This document shows positions 6,920 to 15,123 of a stretch of 17,736 nt of DNA, piece after piece. Position numbers and translations under genes: made by a program. Below the pieces are notes generated by a model. The model saw only the letters and a program-made list of their open reading frames with translations. It had not been told where the DNA came from and made no database searches. Location: positions 1 to 17,736 of the forward strand of contig JBMNCR010000028.1 of the NCBI GenBank assembly GCA_049366695.1. The letters run 5' to 3'. The number at the start of each line of letters is the position of its first letter. The first letter of the stretch is position 1. Source of the DNA: JBMNCR01 sp049366695. GTDB lineage: Bacteria > Bacillota > Clostridia > Eubacteriales > Alkalibacteraceae.

Positions 6920-7885
6920 ATGTTAAAAAGAGTAATAGGAATATTATTTTTAATAGTAATATTAGTCGGAGTAACTGTTTTAAGCGGATTTTCAGCTGAG
7001 ACTTATCCAGAAAAACCTATAAAAATGATTATTGGTTTTAGTGCAGGAGGTCCCACTGATGTTCCTGCAAGGATTGTTGCAGAAAGTTGGGAAAAAGAAA
7101 TAGGCACAAATTTTGTTATTACTAACAAGACTGGTGCAGGTGGCCAATTAGCGTGGGATGAATTAGTAAATGCTGAGCCTGATGGCTACACAATAGGAGT
7201 AACTAATGTTCCTGGAATGATAATTGTATCATTAAGGCCGGAAGCTAATTTTGGTGCATCTGATTTTGACTATATTGGGTGTAATATAGTTGATTCAGCA
7301 GGTATTATGGTGAAAGCTGATAGTGAATATGAAACAATTGAGCAGCTTTTAGATTATATGGAAGCCAATCCTGGCAAAGTAATTGTAGGATTAAATGCTC
7401 CTGGAACCGATGATCAATTGGCACAGGTTATGTTTGAAGAGGTTTGGGGTAGAGCAATTCAATCGATTGTTCCTTTTCCAGAAGGCGAAGCAGATGCAGC
7501 AATTGCATTATTAGGAGGACATATAGATGCTATGTTTGGCAATGTTTCTACTGCTGATAACCATCCTGGAGAAATAAGGGTCCTTACAGTAATGAATAAA
7601 GAAAGATTACCCAATTATCCTGATGTTCCTACAGTAGGTGAAATTTTAGGTAAAGATGTTGTTGAATTCTCAGCTAGAGGATTTGCTGCTCCCAAAGGCA
7701 TTCCGGAAGATAGACTTAATATTTTAAGAGAGAGTTTCAAAAAAGCTGTAGAGAACCCAGAAACAATTGATAAATTAGAAAAAGCAGGGTTTTTGACCAT
7801 TTACTGGGGTGCTGAAGAATTTGGTGGCAATGTTCTTATGCTTGACGAAACTGTTAGAAGATTTAGAGAAGATCTTGGATTATAA
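6920..7885 (+). CDS. tctC: Tripartite tricarboxylate transporter solute-binding protein
   Basis: The extracytoplasmic substrate-binding protein of a TTT (Bug/TctC family) transporter. A signal peptide is visible: positive MLKR, a hydrophobic core (residues 5-21) and likely cleavage around residues 22-26. The mature start YPEKPIKMIIGFSAGGPTD is the family signature, with the second signature GAGGQLAWDELVNAEPDGYTIG near residues 73-94 and PNYPDVPTVGE near 232-242. At 321 residues it has the normal length. The signal peptide ends LSG-F-SA, which is a lipobox with Phe24 in place of Cys, so the protein is predicted to be periplasmic rather than lipid-anchored. AAGGAG (6905-6910) precedes the ATG by nine bases. 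Known family ligands are mostly carboxylates (citrate, C4-dicarboxylates, aromatic acids), so an organic acid substrate is inferred. Confidence 0.93.
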   Translation: MLKRVIGILFLIVILVGVTVLSGFSAETYPEKPIKMIIGFSAGGPTDVPARIVAESWEKEIGTNFVITNKTGAGGQLAWDELVNAEPDGYTIGVTNVPGMIIVSLRPEANFGASDFDYIGCNIVDSAGIMVKADSEYETIEQLLDYMEANPGKVIVGLNAPGTDDQLAQVMFEEVWGRAIQSIVPFPEGEADAAIALLGGHIDAMFGNVSTADNHPGEIRVLTVMNKERLPNYPDVPTVGEILGKDVVEFSARGFAAPKGIPEDRLNILRESFKKAVENPETIDKLEKAGFLTIYWGAEEFGGNVLMLDETVRRFREDLGL

Positions 7886-7896
7886 TTATAATCCAA
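7875..7896. repeat. Perfect 22-base palindrome across the tctC stop codon
   Basis: TTGGATTATAA at 7875-7885 is followed immediately by its reverse complement (7886-7896). The tctC TAA is 7883-7885, at the centre. The outer GG/CC pairs make it less trivial than pure AT palindromes. It could act as a dimeric protein-binding site or fold into a short hairpin at the 3' end of the tctC transcript. Confidence 0.5.
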
Positions 7897-7947
7897 TAGT
7901 TTAGTTGTTTGGCAATTGCTTAAATTAAAGTAAAATAATTTCTAAAA

Positions 7948-7990
7948 TGTGTTCCTTACCATTAAATTATTATTGATGGTAAGGAACACA
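7948..7990 (+). promoter_or_regulatory. Strong intercistronic stem-loop between tctC and tctB
   Basis: The arms TGTGTTCCTTACCAT (7948-7962) and ATGGTAAGGAACACA (7976-7990) are perfectly complementary over 15 pairs; one T-G and two A-T inner pairs extend the stem to 18, leaving a 7-base loop. There is no U-run after it on the + strand (AAAAAAG follows), so it is not a classical intrinsic terminator for this operon. Its position after the binding-protein gene is where hairpins commonly protect the upstream mRNA from 3' exonucleases, giving more binding protein than membrane subunits. On the - strand it is followed by the weakly T-rich ATTTTAGAAATTATTTTA. Confidence 0.75.
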
Positions 7991-8124
7991 AAAAAGAATG
8001 TATTCTAATTAAAATACAGTTACCTTTTATAAGTATAAAATGGTTTTTAACATTTATGATAAAAATATAAAACAAAATAATATATGTAATAAAGAAAAAG
8101 TTTATTAATATTAAGAAGAAAGTA

Positions 8125-8637
8125 GTGATAATTATGAGAGGATTAATAACAAGAAAAGATATTTTAGCTAGTTTTGTTATTATTATTGGATGTGCAATCT
8201 ATTACAGTAATACGATAAGTTTACCTGATAGATCTGCAAGATTTCCGAAATTTGCAATAGTAATCACTTTTTTGTTAACAACCCTTTATATAATAAGTTC
8301 ATCTATAGAATATTATAAAAAACAAAACAAATATAATAAAAATGATGGTTATAATAACTTTTTTAAAAACTCAAAACAGATGATTTCTGAAACTGATAAA
8401 ATTAGCAATAGAAAGCAATTTGGTTTTATAGTGTTATTATTTTTAGAAATATTTTTATTTGTTATTATGGTGAAACCTATAGGGTTTTACTTGTCTTCAA
8501 TTATTTTCATACTAATTTTTTCTCTTACTTTAAAGAAAGATAAAAAAATAAATTTATTTAAATATGTATTTCTAATAATTTTTGTAACACTTGTGTATTA
8601 TGTTTTCAAAAATTTATTTTCAATTGATTTTCCATAA
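8125..8637 (+). CDS. tctB: Tripartite tricarboxylate transporter small membrane subunit
   Basis: The poorly conserved small membrane protein of the TTT transporter. About five hydrophobic segments can be seen (residues roughly 14-28, 41-60, 98-117, 119-136 and 145-163), with a Lys/Asn-rich hydrophilic stretch (65-95) between the second and third. The motif SARFPKFAIVITF after the first segment corresponds to the typical TctB 'aR.fP' region. At 170 residues it matches the family. Identification rests on size, topology and its place between tctC and tctA. The start is uncertain: a GTG at 8125 has AAGAAG (8113-8118) at six bases, while the ATG at 8134 has GAAAG at 8118-8122; either makes little difference to the protein. 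Confidence 0.85.
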   Translation: MIIMRGLITRKDILASFVIIIGCAIYYSNTISLPDRSARFPKFAIVITFLLTTLYIISSSIEYYKKQNKYNKNDGYNNFFKNSKQMISETDKISNRKQFGFIVLLFLEIFLFVIMVKPIGFYLSSIIFILIFSLTLKKDKKINLFKYVFLIIFVTLVYYVFKNLFSIDFP

Positions 8638-8652
8638 TTAATTATAATTAAT
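8637..8652. repeat. 16-base AT palindrome at the tctB stop codon
   Basis: ATTAATTATAATTAAT (8637-8652) is its own reverse complement and begins on the last base of the tctB stop codon. It shares the TTATAA core with the larger palindrome at the end of tctC. Being pure A/T in an A/T-rich region it may well be chance. Confidence 0.3.
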
Positions 8653-8758
8653 ATTGATTTTAATCTAATCAAATAAAACAACACAATGGAATAAATAATT
8701 ATGCTGAAAATATAATTTTACTTTAAAAAATCCGAGTAATGATAAATAGGAGGAAAAT

Positions 8759-10300
8759 ATGGTTATAGGGTTGCTTTCAGTATTAAATATTGAAGTGATA
8801 ATGTTTATTATATTAGGCACAACGTTAGGAGTTATAATAGGAGCTTTGCCAGGATTGAGTGCAACCATGGGTGTTGCTTTGTTAATTCCGTTAACGTTTA
8901 AATTAGATGGACTGGTTGGTCTGTCAATGTTGGGAGGAATATATTGTGGTGCTACATATGGGGGTTCAATTTCTGCAATATTAGTTGGTATACCTGGTAC
9001 CCCAGCTGCTATTGCTACAACCTTTGATGGTTACCCGATGACTAAAAAAGGTCAAGCAAAAGAGGCATTAGCTTATTCAGTTATTTCTTCATTTACAGGT
9101 GGAATATTTAGCACAATATTGTTATTAATCTTTGCTCCAAATCTAGCGAGAATATCTCTTCTTTTTGGTCCACCCGAAATGTTGCTACTAGCTTTATTAG
9201 GTTTAACAATAATTTCTTCTTTAGCAGGGAAAAATGTTATTAAAGGATTAATGGCGGGTGGAATTGGATTGATACTATGTACAACTGGTATTGATCCTAT
9301 TTTAGGTAGATTACGCTTTACTTTTAATAATCCGAACTTATATAGTGGATTTAATATGATTGTGGTTCTTATCGGTATTTTTTGCATACCAGCAGTGCTT
9401 ACTAATTTTGAAGATTCTTATAAATCCAAGGGTTTTAGTTTAAAAGTTGCCGAGGAACTAAAAGGCTTTATCTGGATACCGTTTTCTAAAATAATAAAAA
9501 CCCTTTATTTATCAATCCGGTGTTCTTTAATTGGGACTATTATTGGTGCGATTCCTGGAACTGGTTCTGACATTGCTGCATTTATTGGTTATAACGAAGC
9601 TAAAAGAACATCAAAAACCCCTGAGAAATTTGGAACAGGGGTTTTTGAGGGCATTGTTGGCCCGGAAAGTGCAAATAATGGTGTTACTGGTGGTTCACTT
9701 ATCCCATTGCTTACATTAGGTATTCCAGGAAATGCAGTTTCCGCAGTTTTATTGGGTGGTTTACTAATACAAGGATTAGTTCCTGGGTTTAGTCTTTTTA
9801 GTGAAACCCCAAGGATTAGTTACGGTTTTATTTTTTCATTATTTATTGCAAATACTGTTTTTCTAATACTAGGTCTTACTGTTGTAAAATATTTAATAAA
9901 AGCAGTTGAGTTGCAATTAGATGTAACTTTACCGGTAATTGTTTTGCTTTCAATGGTAGGTGCTTATGCTATCCAAAGCAATCCTTATGATCTTATTGTA
10001 GTATCCGTCTTTGGATTATTAGCTTACCTAGTTAAGAAAACAATAAATTTTCCAATGGCACCTTTAATTATTGCGTTAATATTAGGACCTATTGCAGAAA
10101 GAAACCTGGGAAGGACATTAGTTATGGCTAATGCTAGAGGGTATAATCTAATTACATATATACTATCCAGACCCATTTGTATTATTCTTATAGTTGTTAT
10201 TGCTCTACTTTTATATGGCAGTTTTAAAATTATGAAACAGACTAGAAAAGCTGAAGAAGATGCAATTGCAAACAATAGTATAATGGATGAAGAAGAATAA
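8759..10300 (+). CDS. tctA: Tripartite tricarboxylate transporter large membrane subunit
   Basis: The conserved translocation subunit of the TTT transporter, in the cytoplasmic membrane, driven by an ion gradient. It is highly hydrophobic, with roughly ten to twelve membrane segments. Two related half-motifs are visible, as expected for this internally repeated family: GALPGLSATMGVALLIPLTF (residues 28-47) with YGGSISAILVGIPGTPAA (67-84), and GAIPGTGSDIAAF (263-275) with GVTGGSLIPLLTLGIPGN in the second half. Length 513 residues, normal. TAGGAGG (8747-8753) stands five bases before the ATG. It ends 25 bases before the E1-alpha gene, tying transport and the dehydrogenase complex into one transcription unit. 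With tctC and tctB the transporter is complete. Confidence 0.96.
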   Translation: MVIGLLSVLNIEVIMFIILGTTLGVIIGALPGLSATMGVALLIPLTFKLDGLVGLSMLGGIYCGATYGGSISAILVGIPGTPAAIATTFDGYPMTKKGQAKEALAYSVISSFTGGIFSTILLLIFAPNLARISLLFGPPEMLLLALLGLTIISSLAGKNVIKGLMAGGIGLILCTTGIDPILGRLRFTFNNPNLYSGFNMIVVLIGIFCIPAVLTNFEDSYKSKGFSLKVAEELKGFIWIPFSKIIKTLYLSIRCSLIGTIIGAIPGTGSDIAAFIGYNEAKRTSKTPEKFGTGVFEGIVGPESANNGVTGGSLIPLLTLGIPGNAVSAVLLGGLLIQGLVPGFSLFSETPRISYGFIFSLFIANTVFLILGLTVVKYLIKAVELQLDVTLPVIVLLSMVGAYAIQSNPYDLIVVSVFGLLAYLVKKTINFPMAPLIIALILGPIAERNLGRTLVMANARGYNLITYILSRPICIILIVVIALLLYGSFKIMKQTRKAEEDAIANNSIMDEEE

Positions 10301-10325
10301 TTAAAAATCAAAAGGATGTTTTAAG

Positions 10326-11291
10326 ATGAAAACAAAGATCAGTAAAGATGAAATTGTTAAATTGTATGAGAAGATGAATCTTATCCGGTTGTTAGAATTA
10401 AAAGTCATTGAATTGGCTAAAAAAAATAAAATATATGGAAATTTACACATGTATATTGGACAAGAAGCTGTTGCAGTAGGCTCTATCAATGCTCTCGATC
10501 CCGGTGATGTTATAACTAGTGGTCACAGAGGAATTGCTCATTCCTTAGCTAAAGGCGGAGACCCTAAGAAAGTTATAGCTGAATTAATGGGAAAAGAGAC
10601 GGGATACTGCCACGGCAAAGCAGGTAAAATGCATTTAGCAATACCAGAAATTGGTATGATGGGAGCCCATGGTATTGTAGGATCAGGAATACCATTAGCA
10701 ACAGGAATGGCTTTACATTTTAAAATGAATAATAGCAATAATATTGCAGTTAGTTTTTTTGGGGACGGAGCTGTTAACCACGGATATTTTCATGAAGCAA
10801 TAAACCTAGCATCTTCTTGGAAGTTACCCATTCTTTTTATATGTGAAAATAATTTTTATGCAATTTCAACTAATATAAGCTCTGCAATGTCTAGTAAGAA
10901 TCTAATCTCTAGAGCTAGTTCATATGACATTCCCGCTATTTCAATTAATGGTATGGATGTAATTGAGGTGTATGAGAAAACATTAGATTGTGTGAAAAGT
11001 GTTAGAAACGGGAACGGACCTTGTTTTATAGAAGCTAAAACATATAGATTCAGAGGACATCATGAGAAAGACAATTTGATGTATGTTAATAAAAAAGAAA
11101 TTGAGGAATGGAAAGAGAAATGCCCTATTAAAAGAATAGAGTCATTATTGACAAGCCAATATAAATTTGAAAAAAAAGATTTTGATTTAATAAATAAAAG
11201 TATTGAGATCACTATTGAAGAAGCAGTTAATTTTGGTTTAAATAGTTCTTTCCCCGAGGAATATGAACTATTTAATTTTTTATTCAGCTGA
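10326..11291 (+). CDS. Thiamine-dependent dehydrogenase E1 component, alpha subunit (acetoin/pyruvate type)
   Basis: The alpha chain of the E1 decarboxylase/ligase of a 2-oxoacid or acetoin dehydrogenase complex. The thiamine-diphosphate motif is GDGAVNHG at residues 146-153, closing at N175-N176 in ICENNFYAIS. Other family signatures are MYIGQEAVAVG, TSGHRGIAHSLAKGGDP, HGKAGKMHLA, GIVGSGIPLATGMAL and YRFRGHHEKD (the usual 'YRGHxxxD'). Length 321 residues matches AcoA/PdhA-type alpha subunits. These signatures, with its pairing to a short E2, look more like the acetoin dehydrogenase group than classical pyruvate dehydrogenase, but I cannot separate them firmly by eye. AAAAGGATG provides a moderate ribosome site; the beta gene follows after 13 bases. 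Confidence 0.93.
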   Translation: MKTKISKDEIVKLYEKMNLIRLLELKVIELAKKNKIYGNLHMYIGQEAVAVGSINALDPGDVITSGHRGIAHSLAKGGDPKKVIAELMGKETGYCHGKAGKMHLAIPEIGMMGAHGIVGSGIPLATGMALHFKMNNSNNIAVSFFGDGAVNHGYFHEAINLASSWKLPILFICENNFYAISTNISSAMSSKNLISRASSYDIPAISINGMDVIEVYEKTLDCVKSVRNGNGPCFIEAKTYRFRGHHEKDNLMYVNKKEIEEWKEKCPIKRIESLLTSQYKFEKKDFDLINKSIEITIEEAVNFGLNSSFPEEYELFNFLFS

Positions 11292-11304
11292 TTAGGAGTA
11301 GAAC

Positions 11305-12282
11305 ATGAAAAAGATTACATTTAGAGAAGCTTTACGCGAAGCATTAGGCGAAGAGATGAAAAAGAATAATTCAGTATTTGTAATGGGAGAGGATGTTGGT
11401 TTGTATGGTGGTGTTTTTAAGGTAACCCAAGGTTTAATTGATACTTTTGGTGAGGATAGGGTTAGAAACACACCAATTTCAGAATCAGCAATTGTTGGAC
11501 TTGCCACTGGTGCAGCTATGATGGGTAGTAGACCAGTTGCAGAAATAATGTATATAGATTTTTGTACCATGGCTATGGATCCTATTGTAAATCAAGCTGC
11601 TAAAGTTATTTATGAAACAAATGGTAAAATAAAAGTACCTTTAGTTATTAGGACACAAGGAGGGATTGCAAATTCAAATGGTTCTACTCAATCTCAAAGT
11701 CTGGAAGCCTGGTTTTGTCATACTCCTGGCTTGAAAGTAGTAATGCCTTCTAATCCTTATGATGCCAAAGGATTATTAAAAACTGCAATTATTGATGATA
11801 ATCCGGTCATGTTTATTGAACATAAATCTTTATATGGAATAATAGGAGAAATACCAGAGAAAGAATATTATATTAATTTTGGGGAAGCAAATATAGTAAA
11901 AGAAGGAAAAGATGCAACAATTATTGCAACTTCTAGAAGTGTACATTCTGCCATTAAAGCTGCTAAGTTATTAGAAGAAGAAGAAATACAAGTTGAGATA
12001 ATTGACCCTAGAACATTGGTACCTTTAGATATTGAAACAATTATTAAGTCAGCTAAGAAGACTAATCGTGTATTAATTGTTCATGAAGGACATCTATCTT
12101 TTGGTGTTGGAGCAGAAATTAGTTCACAAATCTATGAGAATGTATTTGATTTTTTAGATGCACCAATAAAAAGGCTTGGTGGAGCCGATGTTCCTATTCC
12201 GTTTTCACCTAAATTAGAAAAATTATCTATTCCTAATGCTGAAAATATCGTAAAGGCTATAAAAGAATTGATGTATTTTTAA
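11305..12282 (+). CDS. Thiamine-dependent dehydrogenase E1 component, beta subunit
   Basis: The beta chain of the E1 heterotetramer, which supplies the glutamate that activates thiamine diphosphate (E60, in NTPISESAIVG). The N-terminal family motif FREALREALGEEM is followed by MGEDVGLYGGVFKVTQGL, and the C-terminal part carries IDPRTLVPLD (about residues 232-241) and VHEGHLSFGVGAEI, all typical of AcoB/PdhB-type proteins. Length 325 residues. TAGGAG (11292-11297) is seven bases before the ATG. The 13-base gap to the alpha gene indicates co-translation of the two chains in equal amounts. The lipoyl E2 gene follows after 71 bases. Confidence 0.95.
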   Translation: MKKITFREALREALGEEMKKNNSVFVMGEDVGLYGGVFKVTQGLIDTFGEDRVRNTPISESAIVGLATGAAMMGSRPVAEIMYIDFCTMAMDPIVNQAAKVIYETNGKIKVPLVIRTQGGIANSNGSTQSQSLEAWFCHTPGLKVVMPSNPYDAKGLLKTAIIDDNPVMFIEHKSLYGIIGEIPEKEYYINFGEANIVKEGKDATIIATSRSVHSAIKAAKLLEEEEIQVEIIDPRTLVPLDIETIIKSAKKTNRVLIVHEGHLSFGVGAEISSQIYENVFDFLDAPIKRLGGADVPIPFSPKLEKLSIPNAENIVKAIKELMYF

Positions 12283-12353
12283 TGTTATATTGCAATGTTT
12301 TTTTGTAAATGTTGATTTTTAGATAATCAAGAAAGGATTAAGACTAAATTATT

Positions 12354-13535
12354 ATGTCAATAATAAATATAAAAATACCAGATATAGAGGATGAATTAGA
12401 GGGTGCAACAATTATTAGATGGTTTTTTAAAGAAGGAGATTTTATTAAAGAAGAAGAGGATTTAGTAGAGATTGAACTAAACAAAATTACAACTATAGTA
12501 AAAGCTCCTGCATCTGGGATTTTAAAAAAAATATTCACTAAAGAAGGAGATGTTATTACAAAGGAAGAAAATATTGGACAAATAATTATTGGCGAAGCAA
12601 ATAAAACCTTAAATAGGTTAACCAAAGGAGAATCAATCGATTTAAAAGAAAAAGAAAATTCTAATGATAGAATAAAAGCATCGCCAATTGTAAAAAAAAT
12701 TGCAAAAGAAGAAAAAATAGATTTAAGTAAAATAAAAGGTAGTGGGCCATGTAAAAGAATTGTGTTGAAAGATCTTCAATCAATAAATGACATATATTCT
12801 TCTAATATAACCATAGAAAATTATGAAGAAACTAAATACCAAGGTATACAAAAAAAAGTTGGAGATAGGTTATTATTTAGTAAAACACATATACCTCATT
12901 ATTATCTGACAATCTCTATTAACATGAAAAAATCTTTAGATGTAATGAAAAATCTCAATAAATATTATGAACAAAAAATTACAATTAATGATTGGATTGT
13001 TTTTACAACAAGTAGAATAATTCAAAAATATAAATATATTAATTATTCTGTTGTTGATGATAGAATTTTACAATATAAAAACATTAATATTGGGATCGCA
13101 ATGTCGTTAGATAATAATTTATTTGTGCCAGTAATAAAAAAGGTAAATTTAAAAAACATAACACAAATTGCAGAAGAATCAAAAACATTGATGAAACAAT
13201 TAAAAAATGACACTCTTCAACAAGAATCTCTGCAAAATGGCACATTCACAGTATCTAATTTAGGAATGTACAATATTGAAGAATTCAAAGCAATTATTAA
13301 TCCACATGAAACTGCTATTCTTGCTATAGGAACAATAATAAAAAAACCCTGGGTAGTTTATGAGGAAAATATTGAAAAGATTGATATATTGCCAATTATG
13401 AAGATATCACTATCTGTAGATCATAGAATGATTAATGGTGCACAGGCAGCAATATTTTTGAACTCCCTAAAAAATACATTAGAGAATCCTGAACAAATAT
13501 TATTATTAGAGAATGAAAATGCAAAACAAAGCTAA
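12354..13535 (+). CDS. Dihydrolipoamide acyltransferase (E2) of the same complex
   Basis: The lipoyl-bearing acyltransferase core that takes the acyl group from E1 to coenzyme A. Domains in order: one lipoyl domain (residues 1-80) with the attachment lysine K44 in the motif ELNKI (usually ETDKA or similar); a linker; the peripheral subunit-binding domain (about 107-143, KASPIVKKIAKEEKIDLSKIKGSG); and a catalytic domain from about 165. The active-site histidine is H357 in DHRMING, where the usual Asp of HxxxD is Asn361. Length 393 residues, typical for a single-lipoyl E2. The start has only AAAGGA 16 bases upstream; an in-frame TAA at 12345-12347 rules out an earlier start. No E3 (dihydrolipoyl dehydrogenase) or lipoate ligase gene lies in the window, so these must come from elsewhere. 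Confidence 0.92.
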   Translation: MSIINIKIPDIEDELEGATIIRWFFKEGDFIKEEEDLVEIELNKITTIVKAPASGILKKIFTKEGDVITKEENIGQIIIGEANKTLNRLTKGESIDLKEKENSNDRIKASPIVKKIAKEEKIDLSKIKGSGPCKRIVLKDLQSINDIYSSNITIENYEETKYQGIQKKVGDRLLFSKTHIPHYYLTISINMKKSLDVMKNLNKYYEQKITINDWIVFTTSRIIQKYKYINYSVVDDRILQYKNINIGIAMSLDNNLFVPVIKKVNLKNITQIAEESKTLMKQLKNDTLQQESLQNGTFTVSNLGMYNIEEFKAIINPHETAILAIGTIIKKPWVVYEENIEKIDILPIMKISLSVDHRMINGAQAAIFLNSLKNTLENPEQILLLENENAKQS

Positions 13536-13613
13536 AAACATTTGTAGTTAAAAAGATTAACGAATTTCATTTAGGCATGGATAATGTTAAGCTTGTAAAG
13601 AAGGAGGCAAAAA

Positions 13614-15026
13614 GTGATAAAAGGAATTACAGAAAATCAAAGAAAAGAATTAAACACTATTTTCAAAAATTCGAAAAAAGCATTTAATATTATTAAGAAA
13701 TATGACCAAAAAAAAGTAGATAGATTGATACAGGCAATTGGATGGGCTGTAGGAAACAAAAAAACTTTTGAAGAATTATCACAAATGGGAATAGAAGAAA
13801 GTAAATTAGGTGATTTTAAAAGCAGAATAAATAAACGTTTTAAAATTCGGGGTGTTCTTAGAGATGCTTTACGTCAGAAAAGTGTTGGTATAATTGAAAG
13901 TGTACCTGAGAGAGGAATTACAAAGTATGCCAAACCTGCAGGTTTAATTGCTTCAATTGTTCCCACCACTAATCCAGTCCTTACACCTGCAGGAACTGCG
14001 ATATATGCTATTAAAGCTAGAGATGTAGTGATATTTTCCCCACATCCACGTTCAAAAAATACAACTTTTAAAGCAGTACAAATCATGAGAGAAGCTCTAG
14101 AGAAAGAAGGTGCGCCGGCAGATATACTTCAATGCTTGAAAAATATTAGTATTCCTATAACAAAAGAACTTATGTCTGAAGCTGATCTTGTTTTTGCAAC
14201 TGGTGGGTCTAAGATGGTTAAATCTGCATACAGCTCAGGGACACCAGCTTATGGTGTAGGGCCTGGCAATTCTACAATGGTTATTGATGAAACAGCAATA
14301 ATTGAAGAAGCGGCTCATAATACAATGCTAAGTAAAACATCAGATTTCGGTTCAGGATGTTCGGCAGATGGTAATCTTATTATTCATGAAAGCATTTACA
14401 AAGAAATATTAAATCAGTTAGTAGATGAAGGAGGGTATCTTACTAGTAAAGAAGAAAAAAATAGTTTGCGAAAAGTAATGTGGAATAAAGATGGTCATAG
14501 ATTACCAGATACGGTAGCTATACCTCCTCAAAAACTAGCTGAGATTGCTGGATTTAGAATTCCAGAAGATAGAAAATTTATTATAGTAAGAGGAGATGGA
14601 ATTGGAAAAGACTATTTCTTTTCTTATGAAAAGTTAACAACATTGCTTGCAGTTTATAAATATAAAACATTTGAAGAAGCTATTGAAAATGTTAAAGCGA
14701 TATTTGATATACAGGGAAAAGGTCATTCTTGTGGAATATATTCATTTAATGAAGATCATATACACCAACTTGCTCTAGAAGCTCCAGTAAGTAGAATAAT
14801 GGTTCGACAGCCCCAATCAAAAGCTAATGCAGGATCATTCAATAATGGCATGCCCATGACTTCAAGTCTAGGCTGTGGAACTTGGGGAGGGAATATAACC
14901 AATGAAAATATTAACCTCAAACATTACTTAAATATAACTTGGGTGTCAAAACCTTTAGTTTTAGAAGACAGACCTTCTGATAAAGTTCTTTTTGGTGATT
15001 TTTATGATTCAAAACTTGAAGAATGA
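13614..15026 (+). CDS. CoA-acylating aldehyde dehydrogenase
   Basis: An enzyme that oxidises an aldehyde to its acyl-CoA with NAD(P), as in acetaldehyde, butyraldehyde or sulfoacetaldehyde (SauS-type) acylating dehydrogenases. Seen: the cofactor-loop motif IVPTTNPVLTPAGTA (residues 115-129), ATGGSKMVKSAY (195-206), GVGPGN (214-219) and the catalytic cysteine C249 in DFGSGCSADGN. The absence of the Glu of hydrolytic aldehyde dehydrogenases near 'ELGGK' (here GVGPGNS) marks the acylating class. Length 470 residues fits stand-alone members; no fused iron-ADH domain and no microcompartment-targeting N-terminal extension. Translation starts at GTG 13614 with AAGGAGG (13601-13607) six bases before. 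The next gene encodes an iron alcohol dehydrogenase, the usual metabolic partner. Its aldehyde may be the product released by the E1/E2 system. Confidence 0.92.
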   Translation: MIKGITENQRKELNTIFKNSKKAFNIIKKYDQKKVDRLIQAIGWAVGNKKTFEELSQMGIEESKLGDFKSRINKRFKIRGVLRDALRQKSVGIIESVPERGITKYAKPAGLIASIVPTTNPVLTPAGTAIYAIKARDVVIFSPHPRSKNTTFKAVQIMREALEKEGAPADILQCLKNISIPITKELMSEADLVFATGGSKMVKSAYSSGTPAYGVGPGNSTMVIDETAIIEEAAHNTMLSKTSDFGSGCSADGNLIIHESIYKEILNQLVDEGGYLTSKEEKNSLRKVMWNKDGHRLPDTVAIPPQKLAEIAGFRIPEDRKFIIVRGDGIGKDYFFSYEKLTTLLAVYKYKTFEEAIENVKAIFDIQGKGHSCGIYSFNEDHIHQLALEAPVSRIMVRQPQSKANAGSFNNGMPMTSSLGCGTWGGNITNENINLKHYLNITWVSKPLVLEDRPSDKVLFGDFYDSKLEE

Positions 15027-15123
15027 GTATCTTTATGAAAATTTTGCTTAGTTGAACTAAGAATAATAAAAGATTTGTGTAAACGAATTACATTATATAA
15101 AAAAGGAGAAAGAAAAAACTTAT

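Noticed and set aside
7948..7990. Reading the tctC-tctB hairpin as an operon terminator
   Set aside because: The bases after it on the + strand are AAAAAAG, not T-rich, and tctB and tctA, required partners, lie downstream.
9073..9387. Open frame of 104 codons on the - strand inside tctA
   Set aside because: It lies wholly antisense to a well-conserved transporter gene, has no recognisable motifs, and is explained by the codon pattern of the opposite strand.
11292..11570. Open frame of 92 codons on the - strand over the start of E1-beta
   Set aside because: Antisense to conserved coding sequence with no domain or ribosome-site support.
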